A stretch of 64,000 nucleotides of DNA. Source: Meghimatium bilineatum (Eukaryota; Mollusca; Gastropoda; Stylommatophora; Philomycidae). The position numbers and the translations under genes were made by a program. Positions 33,723 to 44,332 of this stretch are shown here, piece by piece (position 1 is the stretch's first letter; every line of letters starts with the position of its first letter). The notes under the pieces were generated by a model. The model was not told the origin of the DNA. It saw only the letters and a list, made by a program, of their open reading frames with translations, and did no database searches. Location: contig CM067306.1 of assembly GCA_034231615.1 (NCBI GenBank), forward strand, positions 60,636,749 to 60,700,748, written 5' to 3'.

Positions 33723-34643
33723 GATCAACTTCATGTGATGAAGTGACCTTGTGTAATGATGTGGAGGCGATCAACTTCATGTGATGAAGTGACCTTATGT
33801 AATGATGTGGAGGCGATCAACTTCATGTGATGAAGTGACCTTGTGTAATGATGTGGAGGCGATCAACTTCATGTGATGAAGTGACCTTGTGTAATGATGT
33901 GGAGGCGATCAACTTCATGTGATGAAGTGACCCTGTGTAATGATGTGGAGGCGATCAACTTCATGTGATGAAGTGACCTGGTGTAATGATGTGGAGGCGA
34001 TCAACTTCATGTGATGAAGTGACCTTGTGTAATGATGTGGAGGCGATCAACTTCATGTGATGAAGTGACCTTGTGTAATGATGTGGAGGCGATCAACTTC
34101 ATGTGATGAAGTGACCTGGAGTACATGATGTGGAGGCGATCAACTTCATGTGATGAAGTGACCTGGAGTAATGATGTGGAGGCGATCAACTTCATGTGAT
34201 GAAGTGACCTGGAGTACATGATGTGGAGGCGATCAACTTCATGTGATGAAGTGACCTGGAGTAATGATGTGGAGGCGATCAACTTCATGTGATGAAGTGA
34301 CCTGGAGTACATGATGTGGAGGCGATCAACTTCATGTGATGAAGTGACCTGGAGTACATGATGTGGAGGCGATCAACTTCATGTGATGAAGTGACCTGGA
34401 GTACATGATGTGGAGGCGATCAACTTCATGTGATGAAGTGACCTGGAGTACATGATGTGGAGGCGATCAACTTCATGTGATGAAGTGACCTGGAGTACAT
34501 GATGTGGAGGCGATCAACTTCATGTGATGAAGTGACCTGGTGTACATGATGTGGAGGCGATGAACTTCATGTGATGAAGTGACCTGGTGTACATGATGTG
34601 GAGGCGATGAACTTCATGTGATGAAGTGACCTGGTGTACATGA
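33712..34643. repeat. 46/47-bp minisatellite seeded in the Tc1 transposase
   Basis: About 20 copies of GTAATGATGTGGAGGCGATC plus AACTTCATGTGATGAAGTGACCTT. The first part of the unit is the transposase codons for V-M-M-W. From about 34115 the unit becomes GTACATGATG (47 bp). Each unit includes the inverted repeat ACTTCA-TGTGA-TGAAGT. Confidence 0.95.
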
Positions 34644-34659
34644 AAGGATGACTGAATGC

Positions 34660-35367
34660 CGAATGATCATCATCATCATGTGACATATTCTATCCAGAAC
34701 CTAGTCTTTCCTATGGATCTCTTGAATTCTCCGCGGTCTTGAGCAAGCTGTCCTGCATCTTTCAGTGACATACGCAGGCATTCTTGAACGTCTTTTGTCC
34801 AACGGCGTCTTGGTCGTCCTTTGCCTCTGTTGCCTTCTATCATCCCCTCCTGTAACACTCTCTCCATGTCGTCGTGTCTCTTAATATGACCGAAAAAACT
34901 AGCTTTTTCTTTAATATAGTGTTCAGAAGCCAGCCTTCCTGAACGTTAATTTTTCGTAACACCTCCTGGTTTGTTTTCTTCGCTGTCCATAGTATTCTCA
35001 GAACTCTTCTATAGCACTTTAATTCAAATGATGTTATTCTCTTGGCCACAGTTTTATTTAGTGTCCATGATTCGCATCCATATGTCGCCACAGGAAATAC
35101 ACATGTTCGTAGTAAGCACAATGTGGTTTTTAGTTAGTACCTTGCCATAGTTTCTTTATCTGTTTTAATTTTGCCAGCGCCATTGCCGTTCTTCTCTTGA
35201 TCTCAACTGCGCAGTCCCCTGCATTGTTCATATTAGTTCCTAAATAATCAAAATGTGTCACTTCTTCCAAATTGCAGTTCTCAAAATTAATTTTGGGTCT
35301 TGATTTACTTTTGTCAGTTGCCATTATTTTGCCGAATGATGCGTCGCTGAAATTGTTCATCTTTACG
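34660..35367 (-). pseudogene. LINE-A reverse transcriptase C-terminus
   Basis: Minus strand: NCNLEEVTHFDYLGTNMNNA, TAMALAKLKQIKKLW, then FPVATYGCESWTLNKTVAKR, CYRRVLRILWTAKKTNQEVL, and after frameshifts GRPRRRWTKDVQECLRMSLK and RFWIEYVT. The tail is a GATGATGATGA run (complement at 34668-34678). Inserted between the Tc1 halves. Confidence 0.82.
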
Positions 35368-35377
35368 TCCTTCCAAT

Positions 35378-35705
35378 TTTGGCTCCACGATGGTCGATTT
35401 TTCAGCAGGATAACGTTTGACCTCCTGTGGCACTACTCACCATGTCCAGACCATACCGTGGCCAGCCATGTCGTCAGACATGAAACCCAAAGAACACTTA
35501 TGGGAAGAACTCCGCCAACTCCGTCAGCGAGACGTAGTTACAACCAATCTCCAACATTTGTCTCTTGTACTACGGGGAGAGTTGGCAGCCTTCCCACAAC
35601 ACCAGATCAAACTGCTAATTGGATCCATGTCAAGGAGATCTCGTTCTCTGATAGAGCCCAGAGGAGGTCAAACACTTAACTGCAACGGAGGCCCCAGTCG
35701 CAAAG
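35378..35705 (+). pseudogene. Tc1-type transposase, back half
   Basis: RWSIFQQDNV (second catalytic Asp) opens the fragment in one frame. A frameshift leads to VQTIPWPAMSSDMKPKEHLW (third catalytic acidic residue in the E-H-L-W motif), EELRQLRQRD, LQHLSLVLRGELAAFPQHQI and LIGSMSRRSRSLIEPRGG. About 40 residues between the halves are missing. Confidence 0.82.
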
Positions 35706-35927
35706 AATAAAAGTTCAAACCACATTTAATGAACATCATTTCATTGTTAAAATCTGAAAGGTTCCTCATGCTAAGGTTGAAACATTAATTCCTTAAAATA
35801 AAATATTGGTACATGTTTAAAATTGGTGTCCATTCGCATTGCAATAATGTTGCGTTACTTTGAGTCCATTGGTTATGTGACGTATGTGTGCATCATGTGA
35901 CGTGTCTGTGCATCATGTGATGTATGT

Positions 35928-36375
35928 GTGTGTCATGTGACGTATTCCTTCCAGAATGTTGTCTTCCCAATGAACTCTCTGAACCTCTCTCTGTCTTGGG
36001 CGATGTGGCTTGCATTTTCTAGCGATGTATTCATGTTGTCTTTAATTTCGCCAGTCCATCGTCTTCTTGGTCTGCCCTTTCTCCTTTCCCAGGTACTCTT
36101 CCCTCCATTATTTATCTTTCTAAACAGTTGTGTCTCTTTATATGACCAAACAGGCGTAGTTTTCTTTCTGCTATTGTGTTTAGTAACCAACACTCTGGAA
36201 TCTTCAGTGTGTTTATAATATCTGAGTTTCTGATTTTTTCCTTCCATGATATTCTAAGTATCTTTCTGTAGTATTTCAGCTCGAACACGTTGATTCAACT
36301 CGAACTCGAACTTCAACTCGAAGTTCTTCTTTGCCGCTGTTTTACTTAGGGTCCATGTTTCACAGCCGCATGTTG
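35928..36375 (-). pseudogene. LINE-A C-terminus
   Basis: Minus strand: CETWTLSKTAAKKNFELK, then LRYYKHTEDSRVLVTKHNSR, GRPRRRWTGEIKDNMNTSLE, NASHIAQDRERFREFIGK and WKEYVT. Beyond the stop are CATGTGACGTATGTG-type repeats (35880-35940). Confidence 0.78.
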
Positions 36376-36457
36376 AAAGCCGTATGCGTCCACTAGCACT
36401 GCAATAATGTTGCGTTTTTGGTTTTTGAACAGCATATATAAACGAATACATATATTT

Positions 36458-36720
36458 ATACGTACACACACACACACACAAGCACGCACACACACACACC
36501 CACCCACACACATACCCCCACACACACGAACACACACACACACCCACCCACCCACACACATACCCCCACACACACGCCCACACACACCCACCCAAACACA
36601 CCCCCACACACCCACCCACCCACCCACACATACCCACACCAACACATACCCACATACGCCCCACACACACACTCGCCCACACCCCCATACACCCCCCACA
36701 CACACACACACACAAACAGC
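36458..36720. repeat. (CA)n / (CCCA)n microsatellite
   Basis: CA runs interleaved with CCCACCCA and ACACACGCC blocks. Confidence 0.96.
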
Positions 36721-37084
36721 AAACAGTAATTACGTATTACATCTACAAACTCCCACAACCAGGATGTAACTCTAGGTATGTATGTGTCATCGCTAGGACA
36801 CAGATGATAGTTATTGATCCTCAGATCTTCAATAAGAGAAATGTTAATCCCAGTTCAAGGCTATTTACGCAAGTCCTTTGTCATTGATACGGTCATGTGG
36901 ACTTATCGATTACATCTTTCAAAATTGTCGCTATTTACCTTCTCCAGTGATTTTCATTGGAAATTAACACAAAGTACCTTTGGAATGTCACGGAAATAAT
37001 GTCACGCAACCTTAGGAGGTTGTGGTTCGCCGAATTACAACATTCAATAATTTGTTATGGTCAAGAACTTCTGCTATAACCAAA
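36721..37084. other. No gene seen
   Basis: Unique sequence with short frames only. Confidence 0.5.
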
Positions 37085-37268
37085 CTGGACTCGCGTTGAC
37101 GGATGAAAGGATATTTCTCACCATTAGAGGTATGCTGAAGTCGGATGTGTCAGGCCGAAAGGTCCAGATATCGCAGCAGTGCTGTAAACCATGACACAAC
37201 GCATTCCGTTCTCCGGACTACATCCTGATAATCTGCAGGAGTTTGAGAACGAACGCAGAAGAAGATGA
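37085..37268 (+). mobile_element. SINE-like repeat, 5'-truncated
   Basis: Begins within the body (GAAGTCGGATGTGTCAGGCC) and runs through GATATCGCAGCAGTGCTGTA and CTCCGGACTACATCCTG to the GAACGCAGAAGAAGATG tail. Confidence 0.75.
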
Positions 37269-37454
37269 ATAAGACCATTAGAAGTACACATTCAATAATT
37301 AAAAAATCATAATAAATAATGGCAACGTTGTATTTTTCCCATTAGTCGCAGGGAGGTTTCGATTAGCACGTGTGATTATGGCCGTGTGTCCTAGCTGTTG
37401 CCATAGCGTGTATAGGGTGGGTTTTTTTTTAATTTACACTAAAACAGAAAAAAA

Positions 37455-37535
37455 GCCCAGTCTTTATTCGGGATCGAATTCTGGCCCTCACGGGTGTGAG
37501 ACAAATACTCTAACTTCTCCGCCATGCAACACAAC
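37455..37535 (-). mobile_element. tRNA-like SINE head
   Basis: The minus strand has TGGCGGAGAAGTTAGAGTAT (A-box region) and, about 40 bases on, AGAATTCGATCCCG (B box). The anticodon-loop region does not fold convincingly, so it is not called a tRNA gene. Confidence 0.45.
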
Positions 37536-37929
37536 TATTAAACCATTCACGGAAAATGTCTAGTAGGGTCACATTTGAAGGATGATACCGATGATTCCAC
37601 AGGGCTGTTTAAACGACAATGTACTCGGTACACGTGACAACCAGATATTACATGTATTTTAGTTTTACAAGAATATATATCTAAGCTTTACAGGAAAATT
37701 GTTCATGTGTAACTTTTACTTGTATATATATTCAGGTATGTATTCCATATTGAGTCTTTCAGAGTGTTTAACCTACAGGTATGTATGCAAGTCGACATTA
37801 GACTAACTATCGCACCGCATTACTTCTTCTTCTTGTTCGCAGTTTAATATGTCTACACAGTAATTAGCGCAATTACTAATACTGACAGTAATTTTATTGA
37901 TATCAACATCGCATGTAACAACACTATTG

Positions 37930-38640
37930 TGATTCGTAGCTACTCATTAGCAGATTACTACCACCTTGACCATCATCATTATTACTTCAATCATCATCCT
38001 TACCACTTCGTCATCATCATCATCATTACCACTTCGTCATCATCATCATTACTACCTCTACCATCATCATTACCACTTCATCATCATTATCACGTCGTCA
38101 TCATCATCATCATTACTATCCCATCATCATCATCATAACCCCATGTCATCATCATCATTACCACTTCGTCATCATCATCATTACCACTTCGTCATTATCA
38201 TTATTACTACCTCCATCATTATCATTACCACTTCGTCATCATCATCATCATCATTACTACCTCCATCATCATCATTACCACTTCATCATCATTATCATTA
38301 CTATCTCCATCATCATTATCACGTCGTTATCATCATCATCATTACTATCCCATCATCATCATCATAACCCCATGTCATCATCATCATTACCACTTCGTCA
38401 TCATCATCATCATGATCATTAATACTTCTTTATCATCATCATTACTACCTCCATCATCAGCATCATTACTACCTCCATCATCATCGTCATTACTACCTGC
38501 ATCATCATCATTACTACCGCCATCATCATCATCATTACTACCTGCATCATCATCATTACTACCGCCATCATCATCATCATTACCAGCTCCAACATCATCA
38601 TAACTAGCACTATCATCCCCACCATCACAATAATCAACAT
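37930..38640. repeat. (CAT)n-based complex microsatellite
   Basis: CATCATCATCATTACCACTT, CATTACTACC and similar 18-30 bp higher-order units. The Ser/His-rich and Met-rich frames here are artefacts. Confidence 0.95.
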
Positions 38641-38649
38641 CAGTGATAA

Positions 38650-38726
38650 TTTGAAGATCTCTCTAGTATAGTGGTTCAGACATTTGCCTTATGCCCAAGA
38701 GGTCATGGTATCGATTCCAAGTCTTG
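38650..38726 (+). mobile_element. tRNA-like sequence
   Basis: TCTAGTATAGTGGTTCAGAC (A box) and GGTATCGATTCCAAG (B box) at tRNA spacing. The stem ends do not pair cleanly, so this is more likely a SINE head or pseudo-tRNA. Confidence 0.4.
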
Positions 38727-38744
38727 GCGCCATGTTTCAATCAG

Positions 38745-38985
38745 TCAAGTGCCATAAGAAGGCGATCATGTTTCTCCACAACTCTCTGAATCTTGTGTTG
38801 TTAATGAGTTAAGTTGTTTACATTCTCTTATGCCACCCATCCGACAATTTCTCACTTTGCCTTCCTCTGTCTCTTCTCTCCTTGATCTTTCCGGTTGTTA
38901 TCAGATGCTCAAGTTTTGCTCTCTCATCACTTGGTCTAAACATCTTGACTTTCCGTTTCTTTTGTGTCATAATTTGTCTTTTTAC
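38745..38985 (-). pseudogene. LINE-D C-terminus
   Basis: Minus strand: RPSDERAKLEHLITTGKIKE, RRDRGRQSEKLSDGWHKRM. It continues without a break into the 51-bp array on its upstream side. Confidence 0.7.
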
Positions 38986-39720
38986 TCCAGTATCTCTAGG
39001 GTCTTCTACATTAGTTCTCTTGGCTACACATGGTCCTCCAGCATCTTTAGGGACTTCTACATTACTTCTCTTGGCTACACATGGTCCTCCAGTATATTTA
39101 GGGACTTCTACATTAGTTCTCTTGGCTACACATGGTCCTCCAGCATCTCTAGGGACTTCTACATTAGGTTTCTTGGCTACACATGGTCTTCCAGCATCTT
39201 TAGGGACTTCTACATTAGGTTTCTTTGCTGACAATGGTACCCCGTCATCACTGAATAATTCTACATTAGTTTTCTTGACTGCATATGCTACTCCAGCAGC
39301 TCTAAGGACGTCTATATTTGTTTTGTTTTTTTGGCTGTCCATGGTATTTACGCATTTCTGAACACTTCTACATTCGTTTTCTTGACTTCCTATGGTACCC
39401 CGGCATCTCTGAGCACTTTTACATTAGTAATCTTAACTATCTATGGTACTGCAGCATCTCTGTTACATTAGTTTTCTTGGCTGTCCATGGTACATCAGCA
39501 TTTATTAAGATTTCTAAATTAGTTCTTTTACCTGTCCATGGTACTCCAGTCTCTATGAGCACTTTTACATTACATTTCTTGAATGTCCATGGTACTCCAG
39601 CATCTCTAAGCATTTCTTCATTTGTTTTCTTGACTGCCCTTGGTACTCTATCATCTTTAAGCACCTCTACATTAGTTGTCTTGACTGCCCGTGGTACGCG
39701 ATTATCTCTGAGCACTTCTA
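38986..39720 (-). repeat. 51-bp array made of a LINE reverse-transcriptase segment
   Basis: About 14 units of 17 codons. On the minus strand each reads like PWTAKKTNVEVLKDAGV, with variants PCVAKRTNVEVPKDAGG, PWTGKRTNLEILINAD and PRAVKKTNEEMLRDAG. The same motif occurs once in ordinary LINE copies (RIPWAARKTNVEVLKE near 16660; RILWTAKKTNQEVLRK near 34960). Frames stay open over seven units (39342-38990) and five units (39715-39440), with a frameshift between. Confidence 0.88.
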
Positions 39721-39721
39721 C

Positions 39722-39892
39722 GAGGCGTGTTCAAATGAAAACGGGACTTGTGGATTTATTTAAAAAGTATCATACGCAATTTAATATTTTCAACGGAATT
39801 GAACAAAGCAACCACTTGTGAATAAGAATGCACCTGGGTTCATCAGAAAAAATCTCCGTATGCATTTAGGCAAGCATCCCACTGTCTCGTAC
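39722..39892. other. Insertion interrupting the 51-bp array
   Basis: GAGGCGTGTTCAAATGAAAA to about CCCACTGTCTCG splits the array; a further unit (TTAGATTTCTTGAATGTCC) resumes at 39893. The opening resembles some mariner ends, but no matching right end was found. Confidence 0.4.
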
Positions 39893-40335
39893 GTTAGATT
39901 TCTTGAATGTCCATGGTACTTCAGCATCACATCATCATCATCATCATCATCAAGTGCCGTCTCCGCAACGAAGGTTGGCTGCAACATATCTCCAACATCT
40001 CCTGTCTCTTGTCTTGGTGGTGCACTCTGCTAGACTGTAACCTGTCCATCGTGTATAGTTACTCTCCCACTTGTATCTCTGCCTACCTCTTGCTCGCTTC
40101 CCTTTGACTTTACCCTCAAGTAAGGTCTTCAATAGGGTGTCATGTATTTTAATGTGTCCAAAGTATTTTATTTGCCTGATCTTTATTTCTCTTAGTAGTT
40201 CTTTCTTCATACTAAGTGTCTTTAGCACCTCTTTATTTGTTTTCTTCTCTTTCCATGATGTTCTCCCTATTCTTCTATATACCCACATCTCAAAGGCATC
40301 AATTTTGTCTTATAATTGTTTATTTAGTGTCACAT
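39893..40335 (-). pseudogene. LINE-C C-terminus with GAT tail
   Basis: Minus strand: MWVYRRIGRTSWKEKKTNKE, MKKELLREIKIRQIKYFGHI, LLEGKVKGKRARGRQRYKWE, RWTGYSLAECTTKTRDRR, then a GATGATGATGATG tail (complement at 39929-39951). Confidence 0.8.
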
Positions 40336-41009
40336 CCCAGCGAAAATCATACAAAAATGCCGGTTGGTTAATTGAGAACTAGCGCAGACGAAGAAGTATG
40401 CTCCAGAGATATATAGATAGGGAGATGTATTCTTGCTTCAGTATCTTTCTACAATGTAAAAAAACGGATATTTTTTCTGACCTACCAGACTAGTCTTAAA
40501 ACACTATATCCGGCGGTCACAAATCTTAGAAAACACGACTTGAAGCTTTAAAAAAAATTTAAAAAATAAAAAAGTCTTGTGGTCTCATACCACACAGAAA
40601 AAAAATCATTGTGGTCCGTTGACACAAGATGATTACCCACATCTAATCTACACTGATGGGTAGGTGGTTTTGGCATGTGTGCAGGTCATGGGCTTTTACA
40701 GTACGTGAGAAGTTTATTATGCGGGAGCATGTTTTTGTTAGTACATCCAATCGTGGTAGGATGATTAAGGTGATTACGTAGGAGGCTACGGCAATAGATG
40801 GCGGTGACTAGGGAAATGAAATTGGAAGAGAATAGGGTATTGCAATCAGTAGAAGGTGAGACTCACAAATGACAAGTTGTAGTTAGATGTCCTGAGTAAA
40901 TAGCAATGGTGTATATTTCAATCAGTAATTCTCTAATTTGTTCATTTATCGTCTAAAATATGTTGTATCAAATTCTATTCAAAGGTGAGACAAGCTAAAA
41001 ACTGAATTT
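40336..41009. other. Region upstream of GIMAP-2
   Basis: Unique AT-rich sequence expected to hold the GIMAP-2 promoter. No clear TATA/initiator pair could be chosen. Confidence 0.3.
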
Positions 41010-41078
41010 ATGGCAGAATCATTGCACAAGACAACCGCTAAAAGGACAAATTTATCATCTTCATCGGTCAAAAGCCAG
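41010..41078 (+). CDS. GIMAP-2, coding exon 1
   Basis: 23 codons, MAESLHKTTAKRTNLSSSSV then KSQ. It begins at an ATG with G at +4 and ends at a consensus donor CAG|GTAAAG (41079), phase 0. The main GIMAP-2 exon also starts in phase 0 and has no usable internal start. Joining the two gives 404 aa, close to the 410 aa of GIMAP-1. The Ser/Lys-rich leader has no recognised motif. Support is splice signals, phase and length agreement, not transcript data. Confidence 0.55.
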
Positions 41079-41429
41079 GTAAAGATCTGTAGTTTGGAAT
41101 AATTTAATATTTTAATCTTTCACATTTTGAGTGGATATAAAAGTGGAATTTTGAGACGGGTAATAATCTAAAGCAGTTGCTCCTAACAAGTGCCATGTGG
41201 CTGACCATGTGGCTGACCAATAGATCACAGGTCGGGATTGTAGATTCGTTTTCGCTACAAAATATTAAAAATTGATGAAGAAGATGATGGTGGAGTTTTA
41301 ACAAAAATGTATGGTATAAAAACAACTAGAAGCAATCAAGAATCTTAAAGTTTATGAGAGGAGCAAAACTTGAACACGTGACCGTAGATAAAAGTGTTCA
41401 AACCCAGGGCCTTCTCAATGTATGGCACA

Positions 41430-41825
41430 CCGATGAAAGTTGGAGAAACCTTCAGGAGAAACCTTCCAGTAGAAACCTTCAGGAGAAACCTTTTAGGAGA
41501 AAACTTCAGAAGAAATCTTCAGGAGAAACTTTCAAGAAAAACCTTCAGGAGAAATCTTTCAGAAGAAACCTTCCTAGAGAAACCTTCCAAGAGCAACTTT
41601 CTATGAGAGACATTTAAGGAGAAACCTTCTAAGAGAAACCTTCAGGAGAAACGTTTCTGGAGATACATAAAGGAGAAATCTTCCAGGAGAAACTTGTTAG
41701 GAGAGACATGCCAGTAGAAACCTTCCAGGAGAAACCATCTAGTAGAAACCTTCCAGTGTAAACTTTCAAGAAAAACCTTTAGGAGAAACCGTCAGGAGAC
41801 ATCTTCAGGGGAAACCTTTCAAGAG
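41430..41825. repeat. Degenerate 15-18 bp GGAGAAACCTTC minisatellite
   Basis: GGAGAAACCTTCCAGTAGAA-type units in the GIMAP-2 intron, abutting the LINE-F relic. Confidence 0.9.
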
Positions 41826-42400
41826 AAACATGTGGCTTCTTTAGTCTGTTGTGTCCTGTCCTCCTGTGGAAGATGATAACACGCTCAACTCTGTTCAGAC
41901 ATTGGTAGTTGTCTTTTGGGTGGTCAACTTTCCCCAATAGCTTTGAAGATGTTCCTCTTTTCCTGGCAGGTGACGTCCTGGTCATTTTTTCCTATTTTTG
42001 CTTCATATTTTGGTAGTGCGTATCTGCCTTTTTCATTTCCTGGTACGCCACAGTATTCACTGTAGTACTACCCTTCTTTGGATGCCAACTTTTCGTATGG
42101 CTTTCTTCAAGTCTGGCAGTTTATCGCTGTCAAAGGCTTGTAGGACAGACAATGCATCAGTAAGAAACACGTCCTGTTGACATTGGCGTTTTATGCTTTT
42201 AATTATTTTTGAAGCAATGCTTATAGTCTATACTTCCGCAGAGAATTTGGAGCAGAAGTTTCCGGTGGGTGAAAATGTGGATTCATTTTCTTTTTCTTGA
42301 TTTTATTTTGTACACTCCAGCACCTCCGTTCTTCACTGCTTTCGTTGCTGATCCATCAGTATATACGTGTATCAACGCCTCTCTAGTGTACATATATTCA
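41825..42400 (-). pseudogene. LINE-F RNase H domain
   Basis: Minus strand: IHVYTDGSATKAVKNGGAGV (first RNase H Asp), AEVYTISIASKIIKSIKRQC, DVFLTDALSVLQAFDSDKLP (second Asp), then stops, a worn V-P-G-N-E-K-A-D segment, CLNRVERVIIFHRRTGHNRL. It is frameshifted in several places, and its 3' part is replaced by the minisatellite at 41430-41825. Confidence 0.75.
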
Positions 42401-42596
42401 TGTTCCATACTACTGTTGTTTATTTTTAAAGAGTGTCCAGTTCTCTCATAGTGTAGGTGTTATGTTGGTGTTCTCTCATAATGTCAGGTGTTATGTTGGT
42501 GTTATCTCATAGTGTCAGGTGTTTTTGATAGTGAAATTTTGATATTACTCGCACCGAACTGGGAAAAATGTTGGTGTTATATCTTTTGGTATGTCT

Positions 42597-42600
<4 letters not shown>

Positions 42601-42632
<32 letters not shown>
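42601..42632. repeat. (TA)n microsatellite
   Basis: About 16 TA units. Confidence 0.95.
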
Positions 42633-42634
<2 letters not shown>

Positions 42635-42814
42635 CTTATATTATCTATTTAGTTTTCTGGATCGTTAGATAAAAGTTCTTCTTTTCATTCTTCTTCTGGA
42701 TATGTCATCGAATCTGGTCTTCATTGGGTGTGTTAGTATGGTTTTCTACTTTTCTGTATGAATCATTGTATTAGTGTCCCGCCTGTATGTTAAGGGAATC
42801 TTGTCTTGTCTGCC

Positions 42815-43590
42815 CTATCCATGTCTGCCGCTAGGCGTCATGGAGAGCCGAAGTCCTCTTTCATTAGCTAACTGTGATGCCGCTGCCATAGTGTAGCATT
42901 GGTGCTTTAGTATTTCTCTGATGTCATCTATCCATTTTCGTCTTGGTTTTCCCCTGTTCCTGTTTCTCTTTTCGGATGATCTTTTATTGAACGCTATCGA
43001 TGGAATGCGATGTGGTTCCATTCTGATTAGATGTTCGAACTATTTGAAGGGGGTAAGGGGTTAATTCCTGTAATTTTTTCCATTTTATTTATAGGAGATT
43101 TGTTGCACCTTTGATAAGGAGAAGTGCTTGATTTTGTACCTTGTCCAGAACATGTAGATAGGTATTGGCTGCTGAATTCTATGATTTTGATCCATATTCT
43201 AGTACTTGTCCAATGTCATCTTCTGTAATGTTGCCTCATTTCCCCAAGCTTGTCACTGCCAATTGTCTCAAGATGGCAAGAGTTTTTCTTGACCTTGCAT
43301 CTACATCAATCTATTATCTAATATGGTGCACAGGTGCACCGCCTCTTCTTCTGTTTGGATACGTGCATTTCCAAATTGTATATCACCTTCTTTGTTCTTA
43401 TCTGACAGCACGAAGAGTGGTGTTGATGATTTTTCAACATCGATCTTTACCATCCATTTCTCTGACTATGCTGCTATGTTGTCTGCTGCCGTATATATTT
43501 TCTCCTTGGCGATCTTTAGATCTTCTACATACTACAAATTGTACTGATAAACATAGGTTCTCCCAGAATAGCAGTTGAGTACTTCTGGGT
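42815..43590 (-). pseudogene. Non-LTR reverse transcriptase relic
   Basis: Minus strand from 43590: a Y-V-E-D-L-K-I-A segment (motif C, where Y-A-D-D is expected), AADNIAA, a stop, SEKWMVKIDVEKSSTPLFVL and GNARIQTEEEAVHL. After frameshifts the C-terminal MEPHRIPSIAFNKRSSEKRN, GKPRRKWIDDIREILKHQC and SMTPSGRHG follow. It may be two different elements joined near 43030. Confidence 0.65.
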
Positions 43591-43594
43591 CGAC

Positions 43595-43832
43595 TAAATA
43601 CTAGGGTAACTAAACGAGAATTAATATATTTTTTTATTCAGTGTAGGTTGGTATTAACCGTATACTTACCCTTAAATGGTATGTAAACGAGAATTAAAGT
43701 ATTTTTAAAGCCATTTTTGGTTGATATTAACCCTTAAATAGTAACTAAACGAGAATGAATATATATTTTTAGCCAGGTTGGGTTGGTATTGACTGTATAC
43801 TTACCAATAGATAGAAAAAATATTAACGTATT
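43595..43832. repeat. Tandem repeat of about 70 bp, 3 copies
   Basis: AACTAAACGAGAATTAATAT and GGTTGGTATTAACCGTATAC recur three times with indels. Confidence 0.8.
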
Positions 43833-43875
43833 CCGTTCTCGTGCCAACCAACATGAGTTTGATATGTTTAGTTGT

Positions 43876-44275
43876 GTATTCTTCTTCTTCTTCTTTCTGT
43901 CCTCATGTACCTTTCGGTGTTGAGGGGAGAGTGAGTGTATGGTCTTTTGCCCTTCTATTTGCCTCTTCTGCTGTTATATTTCCGAGTGTCTCTAATACAC
44001 TATCAATCCACCTTTTACGAGGGCGTCCAATAGATCGACTGTTTTCGTATCGTTTGTTAAGTGGTTTTTTTAAATAATACTTTGCTCTTTCTGTCTGGTT
44101 ATGTGGCCGTACCATTTAACTGGTTGTTTCTGGATGTATTCTATTGTTGACTTGATACCTAATTGTTTCCTTAGAGCTTCATTCCTGATTTTGCCTCTCA
44201 AGCTAACTTCAATCATACGTCTCACACATTTCATTTCAGTGGCGTTAATCTTATGTATTGTTCTGTAAGTTGTGT
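43876..44275 (-). pseudogene. LINE C-terminus with GAA tail, in the GIMAP-2 intron
   Basis: Minus strand: MKCVRRMIEVSLRGKIRNEA, KQPVKWYGHITRQ, GRPRKRWIDSVLETLGNITA, EEANRRAKDHTLTLPSTPKG. A GAAGAAGAAGAA tail (complement at 43880-43893) follows. It ends about 60 bp before the GIMAP-2 main exon. Confidence 0.72.
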
Positions 44276-44332
44276 ATTAAAAGTATTAATTCAATACGTA
44301 AGATAATTGTTTAATATATGCTCTTCTTACAG

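Noticed and set aside
36254..36769. Cys/Gly-rich and His/Thr/Pro-rich frames
   Set aside because: They translate the CA/CCCA microsatellite at 36458-36720.
38650..38726. Functional tRNA gene
   Set aside because: A- and B-box-like blocks are present but the acceptor and anticodon stems do not pair convincingly; treated as a SINE or pseudo-tRNA.
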